A DNA stretch of 64,000 nucleotides from Prado023 sp963788325 (GTDB lineage Bacteria > Actinomycetota > Actinomycetes > S36-B12 > CAIYMF01). Position 1 is the stretch's first letter. Each line of letters starts with the position of its first letter. The DNA lies in contig CAWBGJ010000010.1 in NCBI GenBank assembly GCA_963788325.1, positions 12,819 to 76,818 of the forward strand, written 5' to 3'. Both the position numbers and the translations under genes were made by a program. The notes beneath the pieces are model-generated. The model was not told the origin of the DNA, did no database searches, and was given only the letters and a program-made list of their open reading frames with translations. Below are positions 8,143 through 17,301 of this stretch, one piece after another.

Positions 8143-9618
8143 ATGACCGCCACCCCCAGCAAGGACCTGCCACCGATGCGCGAGATCGCCGCGACCATCA
8201 ATGCGGCAGGCACCCTCCGCGTCTGGGGTCTCGGACCGGCCCCGACCGTCGAGCACCACCTCGCGATCGACGACGCGTACAACGAGCTGGTCAACCTGCT
8301 TGCGAGGCTGGCCGCCGGGCCGCCGCCAGGCTTCGTGCTGGCGGCAGTCCGCACGCCGGAGGGTCCGTGGCACCTCGCGGTGGGACCGGACGCACGCACC
8401 ATCCCGTGGGACGCCGCCGACTTCACCCTCGAGCTCCCCGAGCTCACCGATGACCTGCCTTCAGCGCCGCTCGAACAGCCTGCCGATCCAGCGACCGTGG
8501 CTATGCCCGAAACCCTGGAGGAGCTTCTGCCCCTCCTTCTCGATCGCCGTGAGGAGGTCCGGGCCGCGGCCAACGCCGAGCTCACCACGTGGGGCGACGA
8601 CCCCACTCCCGTCGCCGACGCCGCACTGGACGCTGCGCTACTCGACGCTCTGGCCGGCAACGAACTCAACTGGGTGCGGACCGGTGTCGCAGCGAATCCC
8701 GGAACGGACTCGACCACGCTCGAGCGCCTCGCCCAGGACGATGACCCGGTTGTTCGTCAGGCTGTGGCGGCCAGGTTCGATCTCGACCCGGAGATCACCG
8801 AGTTCCTCGCCCGTGACCCCGAGCCCGTGGTCCGCGCCGAGCTCGGTCGAAACCCCGCAGCAGCCTTCCTGAGCGAGCCCCGCCCGGCGGCCGTCGCTGT
8901 GCTCGAGCCAGAGCCGGCGCCGGCTGCGAGCCAGACTGGTGACGGCGATGCCACGGACGGCGACCCCGAACTGCGCGACCCAGGACCAGCTTCCGGACCA
9001 CGCCGCACGTGGCGGATCCTCGCCGCCACCGTCGCGCTGCTCCTCATGGCCGGCGTCGGTTACGCCGCGGTCAGCCAGGCTCGCGAGGGCCAGGTCGTCA
9101 CCGCTGCACCCTCAGTGACTGTCCCTTGGAACGGCATGAGCCTGCCGACCGGACCGGATGGCCCTGAAGACCCGGCGGGATCCGTTGCCGAAGGATTCGC
9201 CCACACCGAACTGGGCGCGGCCATGGCCGCCGCCCATCTCAGCGTCCGGATCGATCCGTACGCCGGTCCGGCCTCCTTCGTCCCGACGATCACGGAGCAG
9301 ACGTTCGGCGGCGACTCCACCGCGTTGCTGGACGCCACCCAGGACCGCTACGAAGCGGCCGCGGCTCGCGCGAACCTCAAGGACGACGGCCCCATCCCTA
9401 CTTCAACCGGCCAGATCGGCGGCTGGCGGATCGACCAGTGGAGCCCGGACTCACCCGCGACGGTCCACCTGCTCGTGACCGCCCCCGACGGCGACCTCCT
9501 CGACTACAAGGTCGACGTCGTCTGGGTCGACGGCGACTACCTGCTCATCGACCCCACACGTGCCGACCAGCTCGTCGTGACCCCCGATCCCGACCCCAGC
9601 ACCTACCGGAGCTTCTGA
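8143..9618 (+). CDS. LRV-repeat protein with membrane anchor and VirB8-like C-terminal domain
   Basis: 491 residues in three parts. Residues about 115-260 contain LRV/HEAT-like units (LNWVRTGVAANPGTDSTTLE, DPVVRQAVAARFDLDPEITE, EPVVRAELGRNP). After an acidic linker comes one membrane helix at about 290-308 (ILAATVALLLMAGVGYAAV). The last 170 residues resemble the extracytoplasmic domain of the protein at 751-1536 (G-W/Y-R-x(4)-SPD, then a VVWVDGDYLLID strand against VIVLWDGTDWRLW). So a cytoplasmic repeat adaptor seems fused to a second VirB8-like domain. Function unknown; a scaffold joining cytosolic factors to the conjugation or pilus machine is an inference. Confidence 0.65.
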   Translation: MTATPSKDLPPMREIAATINAAGTLRVWGLGPAPTVEHHLAIDDAYNELVNLLARLAAGPPPGFVLAAVRTPEGPWHLAVGPDARTIPWDAADFTLELPELTDDLPSAPLEQPADPATVAMPETLEELLPLLLDRREEVRAAANAELTTWGDDPTPVADAALDAALLDALAGNELNWVRTGVAANPGTDSTTLERLAQDDDPVVRQAVAARFDLDPEITEFLARDPEPVVRAELGRNPAAAFLSEPRPAAVAVLEPEPAPAASQTGDGDATDGDPELRDPGPASGPRRTWRILAATVALLLMAGVGYAAVSQAREGQVVTAAPSVTVPWNGMSLPTGPDGPEDPAGSVAEGFAHTELGAAMAAAHLSVRIDPYAGPASFVPTITEQTFGGDSTALLDATQDRYEAAAARANLKDDGPIPTSTGQIGGWRIDQWSPDSPATVHLLVTAPDGDLLDYKVDVVWVDGDYLLIDPTRADQLVVTPDPDPSTYRSF

Positions 9619-10286
9619 TGACAATGCTTCACGACCGCGCTCCGGCGACACTGGATGCGTCCGGGCCCGCCGCCCCTCGGCAGGCCCGGACGATCCGGCC
9701 CGCGGTCAACGCCAAGCTCGTCGCCGCTGCGATCGGGATCATCGCGCTCTGCACTGCCGGAGCCGCCGCGCTGTTCGGCATCGTGTCGGGCACCAGCCCG
9801 GTCGTGGTGGCCGCCGCATCCGTCGCCAAGGGCCAGATCATCGGCGAGAGGGACCTGACCACAGCCGCCGTTGCCGTGGATCCGTCCGTCGCGGTCGTCC
9901 CTGCCGGCGACCTGACCGCGCTGATCGGACAGCGGGCCGCCGTCGACCTGCCGGTCGGATCGTTGCTGACGCCCGAATCCATCACCTCCGATCCGGTCCC
10001 CGGCGCTGGCCGCGCGCTGGTCGGCATCTCGGTCACCTCCGCCCAGGCGCCATTGGCCGACCTCGCTCCCGGGACCCCGGTACGCCTGGTCCACGTGCTG
10101 GACGAGGCCACCGAGCCCGGCACCGCCGCACCCGCCCCTGTCCCGGCAGTCGTCGTCTCGAGCGGCACCGCACCTGACGGCGCCCGGGTCATCGACGTGA
10201 CCGTCACTTCCGTGGCCGCTTCGACGGTCAGCGCGTGGGCGGCCGCCGGCGAGGTGGCCATCGTCGTGGACACGGTGGCCCGCTGA
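9618..10286 (+). CDS. SAF-domain protein, CpaB/RcpC-like
   Basis: 222 residues, start overlapping the previous stop (TGATG). One membrane helix at about 32-55 (LVAAAIGIIALCTAGAAALF) precedes a SAF-type domain: VAAASVAKGQIIGERDL, VPAGDLTALIGQRAAVDLPVGSLLT. These are the landmarks of the CpaB/RcpC and FlgA families, which act outside the membrane in Tad pilus assembly. It opens the Tad module, directly before the TadZ-like gene. It is shorter than typical CpaB and lacks a clear RcpC C-terminal domain. Confidence 0.75.
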   Translation: MTMLHDRAPATLDASGPAAPRQARTIRPAVNAKLVAAAIGIIALCTAGAAALFGIVSGTSPVVVAAASVAKGQIIGERDLTTAAVAVDPSVAVVPAGDLTALIGQRAAVDLPVGSLLTPESITSDPVPGAGRALVGISVTSAQAPLADLAPGTPVRLVHVLDEATEPGTAAPAPVPAVVVSSGTAPDGARVIDVTVTSVAASTVSAWAAAGEVAIVVDTVAR

Positions 10287-11038
10287 TGCTCGTCACCCTG
10301 ACCTCAGCCCGCACGGGCACCGGCGTGACGACCGCTGCCATCGGGTTGGCGGCTGCCTGGCCGGCGCCCGTCCTCCTCGTCGAGGCCGATCCCAGCGGCT
10401 ACTCGTCGATCCTCGCGGGAGCGTTCGCGGGCTCCGTGCCCGTCGGCACTGGGGTGCTGGACGCTGCGATGTCGGCCCGCGCCGGGCGCCTGCCAGCGGA
10501 CCTGCCGGGGATGCTGGTCGAGCTCCCGGGCACGAACGCCCGGGTGCTGCCCGGCCTGTCCTCGGTGGCGCAGCGCAAGTCGCTGACGACGCCGGTCTGG
10601 GCGGACCTCGGAGCCGCCTTGCGGTCCTGGGCCGACGAGTCCGGAATCGATGTGCTCATCGACTGCGGAGCGCTTACTGACGCCGCGCATCCTGCCGGAC
10701 TGCATCCCCTCGCGGACGCCGTCGTGCTCGTCACGCGTCCGGATCTGGTCGGTGTCTCGTCCACCCGCAACTGGGTCGACGAACTAGCGGACGCCCTTCC
10801 CGACCCGGCCCGCCTGCACCTGATGGTCACCGGCAGCCACCCGGCGTACCCCGCGAGCACCGTGGCCGACTACCTGCACCTGCCGCTGCTGGCCGACCTG
10901 GGTGACGACCCCACGACGGCGGCTCACTACTCCCACGGGACGCCACTCCCCCGCCGCCACCGCGGACTCCTGACCCGTTCGCTGCCGGCTGCCGCCTCTG
11001 CCCTCCAGGCCCTCGCGCCGGAGGTAGTCCATGTCTGA
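10286..11038 (+). CDS. TadZ/CpaE-like MinD-fold protein with atypical Walker A
   Basis: 250 residues from the ATG at 10286 (TGATG overlap). The N-terminus MLVTLTSARTGTGVTTAAIG occupies the place of the deviant Walker A loop (KGGVGKT) but lacks both lysines. VLLVEADPSGYSSILAGAF corresponds to the switch I Asp region, and VDVLIDCGAL to the second Asp motif (here IDVLIDCGALT). The position before tadA fits TadZ/CpaE, which localises the pilus machine. TadZ proteins often have an altered loop, so this one may bind nucleotide weakly or not at all (inference). The tail overlaps the next start by 8 bases. Confidence 0.7.
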   Translation: MLVTLTSARTGTGVTTAAIGLAAAWPAPVLLVEADPSGYSSILAGAFAGSVPVGTGVLDAAMSARAGRLPADLPGMLVELPGTNARVLPGLSSVAQRKSLTTPVWADLGAALRSWADESGIDVLIDCGALTDAAHPAGLHPLADAVVLVTRPDLVGVSSTRNWVDELADALPDPARLHLMVTGSHPAYPASTVADYLHLPLLADLGDDPTTAAHYSHGTPLPRRHRGLLTRSLPAAASALQALAPEVVHV

Positions 11039-12523
11039 GGCCTTCGACCTCCCCGGGCTGCCCGACCCCCGACCGAATCGTCGAACGTCCGGAGCTGCGC
11101 AGCGACGCCCGTGGCCGGTCCCGCTCGCACCGGTCACCGACCCGGGTCCACCGGACTGAACGCCGAGGCCCAGCGAGTCGATCCCGCGCCATCGCCCTCG
11201 TCGTCGACCTCCACCGACTGGGCGCTCGTCCGCACCCTGCGCGCAGCAGCAGCGGCTCAGATCACCGAGATGCTCGCCGACGACCCCACCGTCATCGTCT
11301 CCGAGGTTGGCGATCGAGTGGTGGCGGGTGTCGTCGCCGACCACGTACGAACGGCAGCCGCCGCGGGTACCCCACCGCCGTCCGCCGCCGAGCAGGCGTC
11401 GCTCGCCAGCGCAGTCGGCAACGCCCTGTTCGGGCTCGGACGCCTTCAGCCACTCGTCGACGACCCGCGCGTCGAGAACGTCGAGATCAACGGCGCGGAC
11501 AACGTGCTGCTTGTCCTCTCGGACGGATCGCTCGAGCAGGGGCCGCCGGTCGCCGACTCAGACGCTGAACTCCTGGAACAGCTGACGTTCCTCGCGGCCC
11601 GCACCGAGGGCGCCGCCCGTATGTTCTCGCCAGCCCACCCGCGGCTGCACCTGACCCTCGGCGACACCGCGCGTCTCGCGGCCACTGCGTACGTCACGCC
11701 ACGGCCCACCGCCGTTATCCGCGTGCACCGGCTCACCGAGGTCACGCTGTCCGACCTCGTGGCCCGCGACATGCTCGACCCGATACTCGCGGCGTTCCTC
11801 GCTGCCGCGGTCCGGGCCGGCAAGTCGATCGTCGTGTCTGGCCCGCAGGGATCCGGCAAGACAACGCTGGTGCGCGCCCTTGCCGCCGAGCTGGACCCGT
11901 GGGAACGGGTCGGGACGCTGGAGACCGAGCGCGAGCTCCACCTGCACGCGCTGCCGGAGCGGCACCGCAGGGTCGTGTCCTGGGAGGCACGAGTCGGCTC
12001 GGGTGAACGGGGTGCCTGACGGTCGCCCGGCCGGCGAGATCACCCTCGACGAGCTCGTCGCCGACAGCCTTCGCTACAACCTGTCGCGCCTGATCGTCGG
12101 CGAGGTCCGTGGTCCCGAGGTCCTGGCCATGTTCAAGGCGATGCAGACCGGCGCCGGGTCGATGTCGACGACCCACGCGCACTCCGCACGCGCAGCCATC
12201 GAGCGGTTGGTCACCTGCGCGATGGAGGCCGGCCCGCACGTCACCGACGCTTTCGCCTATCGGCAGGTCGCCAGCCACATCAACCTGATCGTCCAGACGA
12301 CGATGCGCACCCTGGGCGGGCACGACCAGCCCACCCGCACCCGCTTCATCACTGAGGTGATCGCCGTCGAGCCCGGCGAGGACGGCCGACCCGCCACCAC
12401 GTCGCTGTGGGCGTACTGATCCGGCGACCGGACGCGCGCGTCCCCGGCACGCTGCCAGCGGTGTGGGTCGCTGAACTCGGCCAGTTCGGGTTCACTCCCG
12501 GACGCCCCGGAGGCCACCGATGA
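11031..12523 (+). CDS. tadA: TadA/CpaF-type pilus assembly ATPase (frameshifted)
   Basis: Secretion ATPase of the type II/IV family that drives Tad pilus assembly at the inner membrane. Three frame changes are needed: near 11140-11160 (Pro-rich N-terminus into DWALVRTLRAAAAAQI), near 11990-12010 (HRRVVSWEAR into NGVPDGRPAGEITLDELVADSL) and near 12415. Landmarks are VENVEINGADNVLL, Walker A SGPQGSGKTTLVRAL, Asp-box and Walker B LIVGEVRGPEVLAMFKAMQTG region, and STTHAHSARAAIERL. The final segment PDARVPGTLPAVWVAELGQF in the third frame is typical of CpaF C-termini and ends at 12521-12523, overlapping the tadB ATG at 12520. The start at 11031 overlaps the TadZ stop. Confidence 0.85.
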
Positions 12524-13375
12524 CCGCCCTGGTGATGGCCACAGGCTTCGGGATCGGCGTGCGGGCTCGTCCTGCTCGGGTACGCGACGCTCGTGGCGCC
12601 GCGCCGCCCAGCCACTTCCCAAGCAGTCACCCCTCGCCGCACGGACAGGCGCATCTCCCCGACCCACGCCCGCCGCCTCGGTATCGGAGTCGCTATGGGC
12701 CTCCTCGGCCTGCTGGTCACCGGCTGGCCGGTTGCCCTGCTCGTCGGTCCGCTGGCCGCGCTGGGCCTGCCAGCCCTGCTGGCACCGCCTCCGCATGCTG
12801 CCCAGATCCCGCGGCTGGAGGCCCTTCAGGAGTGGACCCGGGGCTTGGCCGGCGTCCTCACCGTCGGGATCGGCCTGGAGCAGGCCATCATCGCCACCGC
12901 CCGCTCGGCGCCCGCGGCCATCCGGCCCCAGGTCTCCGCCCTCGCCGGCCGACTGGCCGCACGAACCCCCACCGATGTGGCGCTGCGCGCATTCGCCGAC
13001 GAGCTGGCCGATCCGACCGGCGACCTGATCGTCACCGCCCTGCTCCTCGGCGCCTCCCGCCGTGGCCAGGGGATGGCCGGGGTCCTGGAGAACCTCGCTG
13101 CCTCGGTGGCCGACGAGGTCCGGATCCGCCGGGCCGTCGAGGCCGACCAGTCCAAGGTGCGCACCGCCGCCAAGCTGATCACGGCCGTGACGATGCTCAT
13201 GATGGGTGGCCTGTTCATCGCGGGCACCTACACCCGCCCGTACGGCAGCCCGCTGGGCCAGGTGGTCCTGATCCTGCTCATCGCCGGGTATGCCGGAGCC
13301 TTGGCGTGGATGCGCCGGATCGCCAACGGGACCCCACCTGTGCGGCTGATCGATCCGACAGGGGCACCGGCATGA
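12520..13375 (+). CDS. tadB: TadB-like inner-membrane platform protein (frameshifted)
   Basis: ATG at 12520 overlaps the tadA stop. One base is missing or extra near 12560: MTALVMATGFGIG continues in the next frame as CGLVLLGYATLVAPRRP, which completes the first membrane helix. Then follow a second helix pair (GVAMGLLGLLVTGWPVALLV) and the T2SSF-type domain (LEALQEWTRGLAGVLTVGIG, ADPTGDLIVTALLLGASRRG-like segment, VADEVRIRRAVEADQSKVRTA). Two C-terminal helices (MLMMGGLFIAGTY and VVLILLIAGYAGAL) complete it. About 285 residues, usual for TadB. Ends in ATGA with tadC. Confidence 0.85.
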
Positions 13376-14262
13376 CCGGCCTCCAGATGGCGATGCTGCT
13401 CGGCGCGGGCCTCGGGGTCGGGCTGGTGCTGCTGCTCACCGCACGAACCGCGACCAGCCCCGACCTCGGGGCGGCCATGGCCAACCTGACTGCCCCTGCC
13501 GGCCCTAGCGCTGCTGGAGCTGACGACCTCACCAGTCGCGTCGGGCGTTGGGCGCGCGCCACGGTCCCCGGGATCGCCCGCGGTCGGGCACGACAAGCCG
13601 ACCTTGATCTGCTCGGCATCGATCCCGCTCGGCACACCGGAGACAAGGTGATCGGCGCGCTCGTCGGGTTCTTCGCCCCCACGCTCATCACCGCCGCTTT
13701 CGCCCTCGTCGGAGTCCAACTCCCGGTGGCCATTCCTCTGATTGTGGGCGTCGGCTTCGGGGCGGTGCTGCTGGTCTCCGCCGACCAGGGCGTCGCCACC
13801 CGCGCCGCCGCGGCCCGAATACAGGTCCGCCGAGCCCTGAGTTCCTACGCCGATCTCATCGCGCTGGAGCGGAACGCTGGCGCCGGCGCCAGTGAGGCAA
13901 TGGAGTCCGCTGCCGCGGCCGCACCCAACTGGGTCTTCCACCGGCTGCACTCGACCCTCGTTCAGGCGCGTCTTGCGGGACAGGCACCGTGGGATGCCCT
14001 GTCCCAACTGGCCGCCCGGATCGACACCCCCGAGCTGGCCGACCTCGCGGGCGTGATGCGACTGGCCGGCGAGGAGTCCACAGCGGTGTCGACCACGCTG
14101 AAGGCTCGCGCGGCCAGCCTCCGCAACGCCCTGGCCGAGGATGCGCACGCCCAGGCCAACTCCGCGATGCAGAAGATGATGCTGCCACTGGCGGCGATGG
14201 CCCTGATCTACCTGATCCTGCTCGCCCTGCCCGGCGTGCTCACCGTCCTGGGGACCCTGTGA
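13372..14262 (+). CDS. tadC: TadC-like inner-membrane platform protein
   Basis: 296 residues, ATG overlapping the tadB stop. Helices at residues 3-22, about 85-125 (VIGALVGFFAPTLITAAFAL, VAIPLIVGVGFGAVLLV) and the C-terminus (LPLAAMALIYLILLALPGVL) bracket a T2SSF-like cytoplasmic domain containing RIQVRRALSSYADLIALERN and LADLAGVMRLAGEESTAVST. This is the second platform subunit normally encoded right after tadB. Frame intact. It ends with GTGA, so an alternative GTG start for the pilin gene at 14259 overlaps it. Confidence 0.85.
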   Translation: MTGLQMAMLLGAGLGVGLVLLLTARTATSPDLGAAMANLTAPAGPSAAGADDLTSRVGRWARATVPGIARGRARQADLDLLGIDPARHTGDKVIGALVGFFAPTLITAAFALVGVQLPVAIPLIVGVGFGAVLLVSADQGVATRAAAARIQVRRALSSYADLIALERNAGAGASEAMESAAAAAPNWVFHRLHSTLVQARLAGQAPWDALSQLAARIDTPELADLAGVMRLAGEESTAVSTTLKARAASLRNALAEDAHAQANSAMQKMMLPLAAMALIYLILLALPGVLTVLGTL

Positions 14263-14321
14263 CCCCCGCCCCCACCCCGACCGGCAACCGCCGGCGTGAC
14301 CACCTGATGGAAGGAACACCC

Positions 14322-14516
14322 ATGCTCGCGCTCTACACCACCCTCGTGGTGCTCGTCACCGACGTGCGCGCGAAGGCAACCGATCGGCGGTCCGACGAGG
14401 ACGGTTTCACCACCGTTGAGTGGGTCGTGATCGGCTCCATCGCCTTCGCCATGGCCATCGCGATCGGCGCTGGCCTCACCGCCGTGGCCAACAACTACAT
14501 GGGCAAGATCAACTGA
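14322..14516 (+). CDS. Flp-type prepilin-like protein
   Basis: 64 residues from ATG 14322, chosen because AAGGA lies 6 nt upstream; a GTG at 14259 that overlaps the tadC stop would add 21 residues. The sequence SDEDGFTTVEWVVIGSIAFA has the prepilin signature: charged leader, Gly, then Phe and Glu at +5 of a hydrophobic helix. Cleavage between Gly and Phe by a TadV/PilD-type prepilin peptidase is expected, but no such peptidase is encoded in this window, so it would have to come from elsewhere. Very short mature chain, typical of Flp pilins. Confidence 0.75.
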   Translation: MLALYTTLVVLVTDVRAKATDRRSDEDGFTTVEWVVIGSIAFAMAIAIGAGLTAVANNYMGKIN

Positions 14517-14518
14517 TC

Positions 14519-14929
14519 ATGCGCACCGCCGCTGTCGCCCGCACCCGAGTCCGCAACCGCGTGCGTGGGCAGGTCGGCAGCGCCACGCTCGAGCTGACCG
14601 TGATCTTCCCGGCCGTGCTGCTGCTGATCTTCGGGATCGTGCAGGCCGCGGTCTGGTACCACGGCAGGACGCTGGCGATGCTCGCCGCCCAAGACGGGTT
14701 GCGGGTCGTCCAGGCCCTCGACGGCACCGCCGAGGCTGGACGTAGCCAGACCAGCGCAGCACTGGCAGACAATGGGGCCACGGGGTTCCTCACGGACCCA
14801 CGGGTCACCGCGACCCGGACCCCGACGAGCGCCACGGTGACAGTCACCGCCCGCGCGTTGGCCCTGCTCCCCGGGGTCTCCTTGCCCGTCAGCCAACGAG
14901 CCACCGGACCCGTCGAACGCATCCCCTAA
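14519..14929 (+). CDS. TadE-like minor pseudopilin
   Basis: 136 residues, ATG 2 bases after the pilin stop. QVGSATLELTVIFPAVLLLI is the TadE motif: Glu at +5 of the N-terminal hydrophobic helix. Then VWYHGRTLAMLAAQDGLRVV follows, which is the conserved continuation in actinobacterial TadE-like proteins. The rest is a small extracellular domain rich in Thr/Ala. It belongs to the Tad pilus operon; another TadE-like gene follows at 16432. Confidence 0.8.
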   Translation: MRTAAVARTRVRNRVRGQVGSATLELTVIFPAVLLLIFGIVQAAVWYHGRTLAMLAAQDGLRVVQALDGTAEAGRSQTSAALADNGATGFLTDPRVTATRTPTSATVTVTARALALLPGVSLPVSQRATGPVERIP

Positions 14930-14939
14930 GGACCAGAGA

Positions 14940-15527
14940 ATGAGAGCCACCGTCGCACTCGTCGCCGCGACCGCCGGACTGCTGCTCGCCGGCTGCACAA
15001 GCAACCCGGAGCCGTCCGAGACGACCTCCGGGATCCCCTCGGCGAGCGCCAGCGTGTCCGCGTCGCCGACGTCGACCCTGCCTGCAGCCGATCAGCAGGC
15101 GTTCGACGACGCCACCGAGACCGTGCGCGCCTACGAGCAGATGTTCTACGACATCCTCGCCGACCCCGAGCCGTCGCTGAATGACATGAACGAGGTCGCC
15201 ACGCAGCCACAGCTGGCCCTGGACCTGAAGAACCTGCAGGGGATCGTGTCCGAGGGCGGCTTCTCGATCACGACGACCGGCCCGATCGTCGTGGCGTCCG
15301 CCGAGCCGATCACCGTCAATCTCGACGGCGACCCGGCGACCGTGACGCTGGTCGCGTGCGTCGACAAGTCCGCGGCAAGCGGAACGAACCCTGACGGCAG
15401 CTCGTTCACGGGCGTGCGCCAGAAGTCGCAGTACCGGGTCGTGAAGACCACCTACCTGCCGGCTCCGGGCTGGGCCGTCGCTGAGGTCCTCCCACCGGAC
15501 GGCTTCGACCAGCCGCAGCCATGCTGA
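14940..15527 (+). CDS. lipoprotein of the Tad/T4SS locus
   Basis: 195 residues. Signal peptide with lipobox LLAGC (Cys about residue 19), then a Ser/Thr-rich spacer and a compact domain of about 130 residues (QAFDDATETVRAYEQMFYDI, VASAEPITVNLDGDPATVTL, YRVVKTTYLPAPGWAVAEVL). It should be anchored to the outer face of the membrane. The shape resembles NTF2-like lipoproteins seen in actinobacterial conjugation loci, but I do not recognise a defined family. An AAGGA site lies just upstream, and the stop overlaps the next gene by 7 bases. Confidence 0.7.
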   Translation: MRATVALVAATAGLLLAGCTSNPEPSETTSGIPSASASVSASPTSTLPAADQQAFDDATETVRAYEQMFYDILADPEPSLNDMNEVATQPQLALDLKNLQGIVSEGGFSITTTGPIVVASAEPITVNLDGDPATVTLVACVDKSAASGTNPDGSSFTGVRQKSQYRVVKTTYLPAPGWAVAEVLPPDGFDQPQPC

Positions 15528-16435
15528 GCCGACTCGCCGCCGCCGGGCTCATCGGAGCCTTGGCCCTCGCCGCCCTCGGCGCAGGCCCCGCCGCTGCCGA
15601 CGGCACCGTCACCTGCGGATCAGTAGGCCTCGACGGCAGCCGGGACTGCGAGGTGGCCGCGACCGAGCCTGGAGGAACCGGTGGCTCTGCGCAGAACGTG
15701 GGCTCGACGTCCCCAGCCAAGGTGACGTGCGAATGGAAGGGCCAGGAGGTCGACTGCACCTCCGACGAGGGCACGTGGAGCAACGCCCGGCAGTGCTGGG
15801 TGCAGATGGCCGACCCGCAGCCCGTGGCTGACTCCTCCCTGTGGGAGGGCCACACCGACGGGGCTATCTACAAGTGCTCGCCCCCGTCCGGCGGTGGCGG
15901 CCTGCTGGGCGTCGCCTGGGGCGGCATCACCTACTTCTGGTCCGACGCTGCCCCCGTGGCGGTCAACCCCTCGGCGCTGGCGCGCGAGGCGGTCGAGCGC
16001 ATGAACCTGCGTTCGCCGCGGGTCGGGGCCACTCCCCTGCCCTCGTCGGATGCGGTCTCGGTGATCGGGCTGCCGACCTGGCTCTGGGTAGACAACGCAG
16101 ACGAGCGCGGCTGGGGACCGATCACCAGATCGGCCAGCGCCGGCGGGGTAACCGTCACCGCGACCGCCCGGGTGTCGAAGGTCGTCTGGGACATGGGTGA
16201 TGGCAACAGAGTGACCTGCCGGAACGCGGGGACCGAATGGACTCCGGCGAAGGGCGATGGCGACTCGCCCACCTGCGGCTACCGGTACGAGACGCCCGGG
16301 ATGCACACGATCACGGCGACCACGTTCTGGCGAGTGGGCTGGTCCGGTGCCGGGCAGTCCGGAACGATCACGTTCGACATGGCTGGCTCCCGGTCCCTCG
16401 ACGTGGTCGAGCTGCGGGCGGTGGTCACCGGATGA
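15521..16435 (+). CDS. secreted protein with Cys-rich N-part and PKD-like C-part
   Basis: 304 residues. Signal peptide to about residue 26 (IGALALAALGAGPAAA). Three Cys pairs lie in the first 130 residues (VTCGSVGL, RDCEVAA, VTCEWKGQEVDC, RQCWVQM, YKCSPP). The C-terminal 120 residues contain KVVWDMGDGNRVTC and YRYETPGMHTITATTFWRVG, the D-G-D/G and T-Y-x(3)-G-x-Y strand pattern of PKD domains. Homologues sit in the same place in actinobacterial Tad/T4SS clusters. Probably a surface component or pilus-associated adhesin-like factor (inference). Frame intact, ATGA overlap with the next gene. Confidence 0.65.
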   Translation: MLSRLAAAGLIGALALAALGAGPAAADGTVTCGSVGLDGSRDCEVAATEPGGTGGSAQNVGSTSPAKVTCEWKGQEVDCTSDEGTWSNARQCWVQMADPQPVADSSLWEGHTDGAIYKCSPPSGGGGLLGVAWGGITYFWSDAAPVAVNPSALAREAVERMNLRSPRVGATPLPSSDAVSVIGLPTWLWVDNADERGWGPITRSASAGGVTVTATARVSKVVWDMGDGNRVTCRNAGTEWTPAKGDGDSPTCGYRYETPGMHTITATTFWRVGWSGAGQSGTITFDMAGSRSLDVVELRAVVTG

Positions 16436-16864
16436 CCCGCTTCCCTTCGGCTCGGTCGGACACCGGCTCGCTGTCACTTGAGCTCGTGGTTCTGGCCCCG
16501 GCGATCCTGGCGATCTTCGCTCTGGTGATCGCCGGTGGTCGCGCTGTGGTCGCGTCTCAGGCCGTCGCTCAGGCCGCGTCCCAAGCCGCTCGCGATGCGT
16601 CGTTGCAGTCGTCGCCGTCCGCGGGGGTCGCGGCGGCCCGAACGAGAGCGGCGAGCGTTCTGGACGGGCAGGGCCTCGCCTGCAGAGCCGCGCACGGTCT
16701 CCACGAACGCAACTGCTCTCGCGAAGCCGGCCGGCCAGTCCGGCATGGTGACGGTGAACGTGGCGTGCACGGTCTCGTGGTCGGATCTTGGTCTTCCCTC
16801 TTCCAGAAGCCGGACCCTCACTGCCACGGGAACCGCGCCGATCGACACGTGGACCGAGCGATGA
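16432..16864 (+). CDS. second TadE-like pseudopilin (frameshifted)
   Basis: ATG 16432 overlaps the upstream stop. TGSLSLELVVLAPAILAIFA is a TadE N-helix with Glu at +5. The frame goes wrong near 16690. In the next frame TVSTNATALAKPAGQSGM is followed by VTVNVACTVSWSDLGLP and TLTATGTAPIDTWTER, ending at 16862-16864 in an ATGA overlap with the TadG gene. That end pattern (AxAPIDxWR) is usual for actinobacterial TadE proteins and shows the gene was intact before the shift. About 144 residues. Confidence 0.7.
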
Positions 16865-17301
16865 GCGCCGGCCGCCTGCCGAGCCTCGCCGGTGGGGATC
16901 GGGGCTCGGTCTCGCTGCTGTTCGTCGTCGTTGCCGTCGGGCTCCTGGCATGTGTCGGACTGGTCGTGGACGGCGGCGGCAAGGCTCGGGCCGCGGCTGA
17001 GGCCGACGACGTCGCCCGCGCGGCCGCACGAGCCGGGGTCCAGGCGATCAATGCCACGGGGGTGCTGGCAGGGAACGAGCCACGGACGAATCCGACCCGC
17101 GCCGCTGCGGCCGCGCGCACCTACCTCGAGGCGTCCGGCACGACCGGCACGGTCACCGTGGCGCCCGGGGGTCGTCAGCTGACCGTGAACACTCGCGACA
17201 CGTACACCCCGGTGTTCCTGACCGCGATCGGCCTCGGACCGATGCGGGTCACCGGATCTGCCACCGCTGATCTGGTCACCGTCGAAGGAGGCACTCCATG
17301 A
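16861..17301 (+). CDS. TadG-like (TadE/G family) pilus assembly protein
   Basis: 146 residues. GDRGSVSLLFVVVAVGLLAC forms the N-terminal helix, then VGLVVDGGGKARAAAEADDV is the conserved stretch of Flp pilus-assembly TadG-like proteins (normally D-G-G-G-x(4)-A-x(3)-A), followed by a Thr/Val-rich extracellular domain. It lies at the end of the Tad gene series and overlaps the LysM gene start (ATGATT at 17298). Confidence 0.7.
   Translation: MSAGRLPSLAGGDRGSVSLLFVVVAVGLLACVGLVVDGGGKARAAAEADDVARAAARAGVQAINATGVLAGNEPRTNPTRAAAAARTYLEASGTTGTVTVAPGGRQLTVNTRDTYTPVFLTAIGLGPMRVTGSATADLVTVEGGTP

Noticed and set aside
10286..11038. Plasmid partition ParA partner for the ParB at 46.9 kb
   Set aside because: It is embedded in the Tad operon directly before tadA and lacks the Walker lysines, which fits TadZ/CpaE better.
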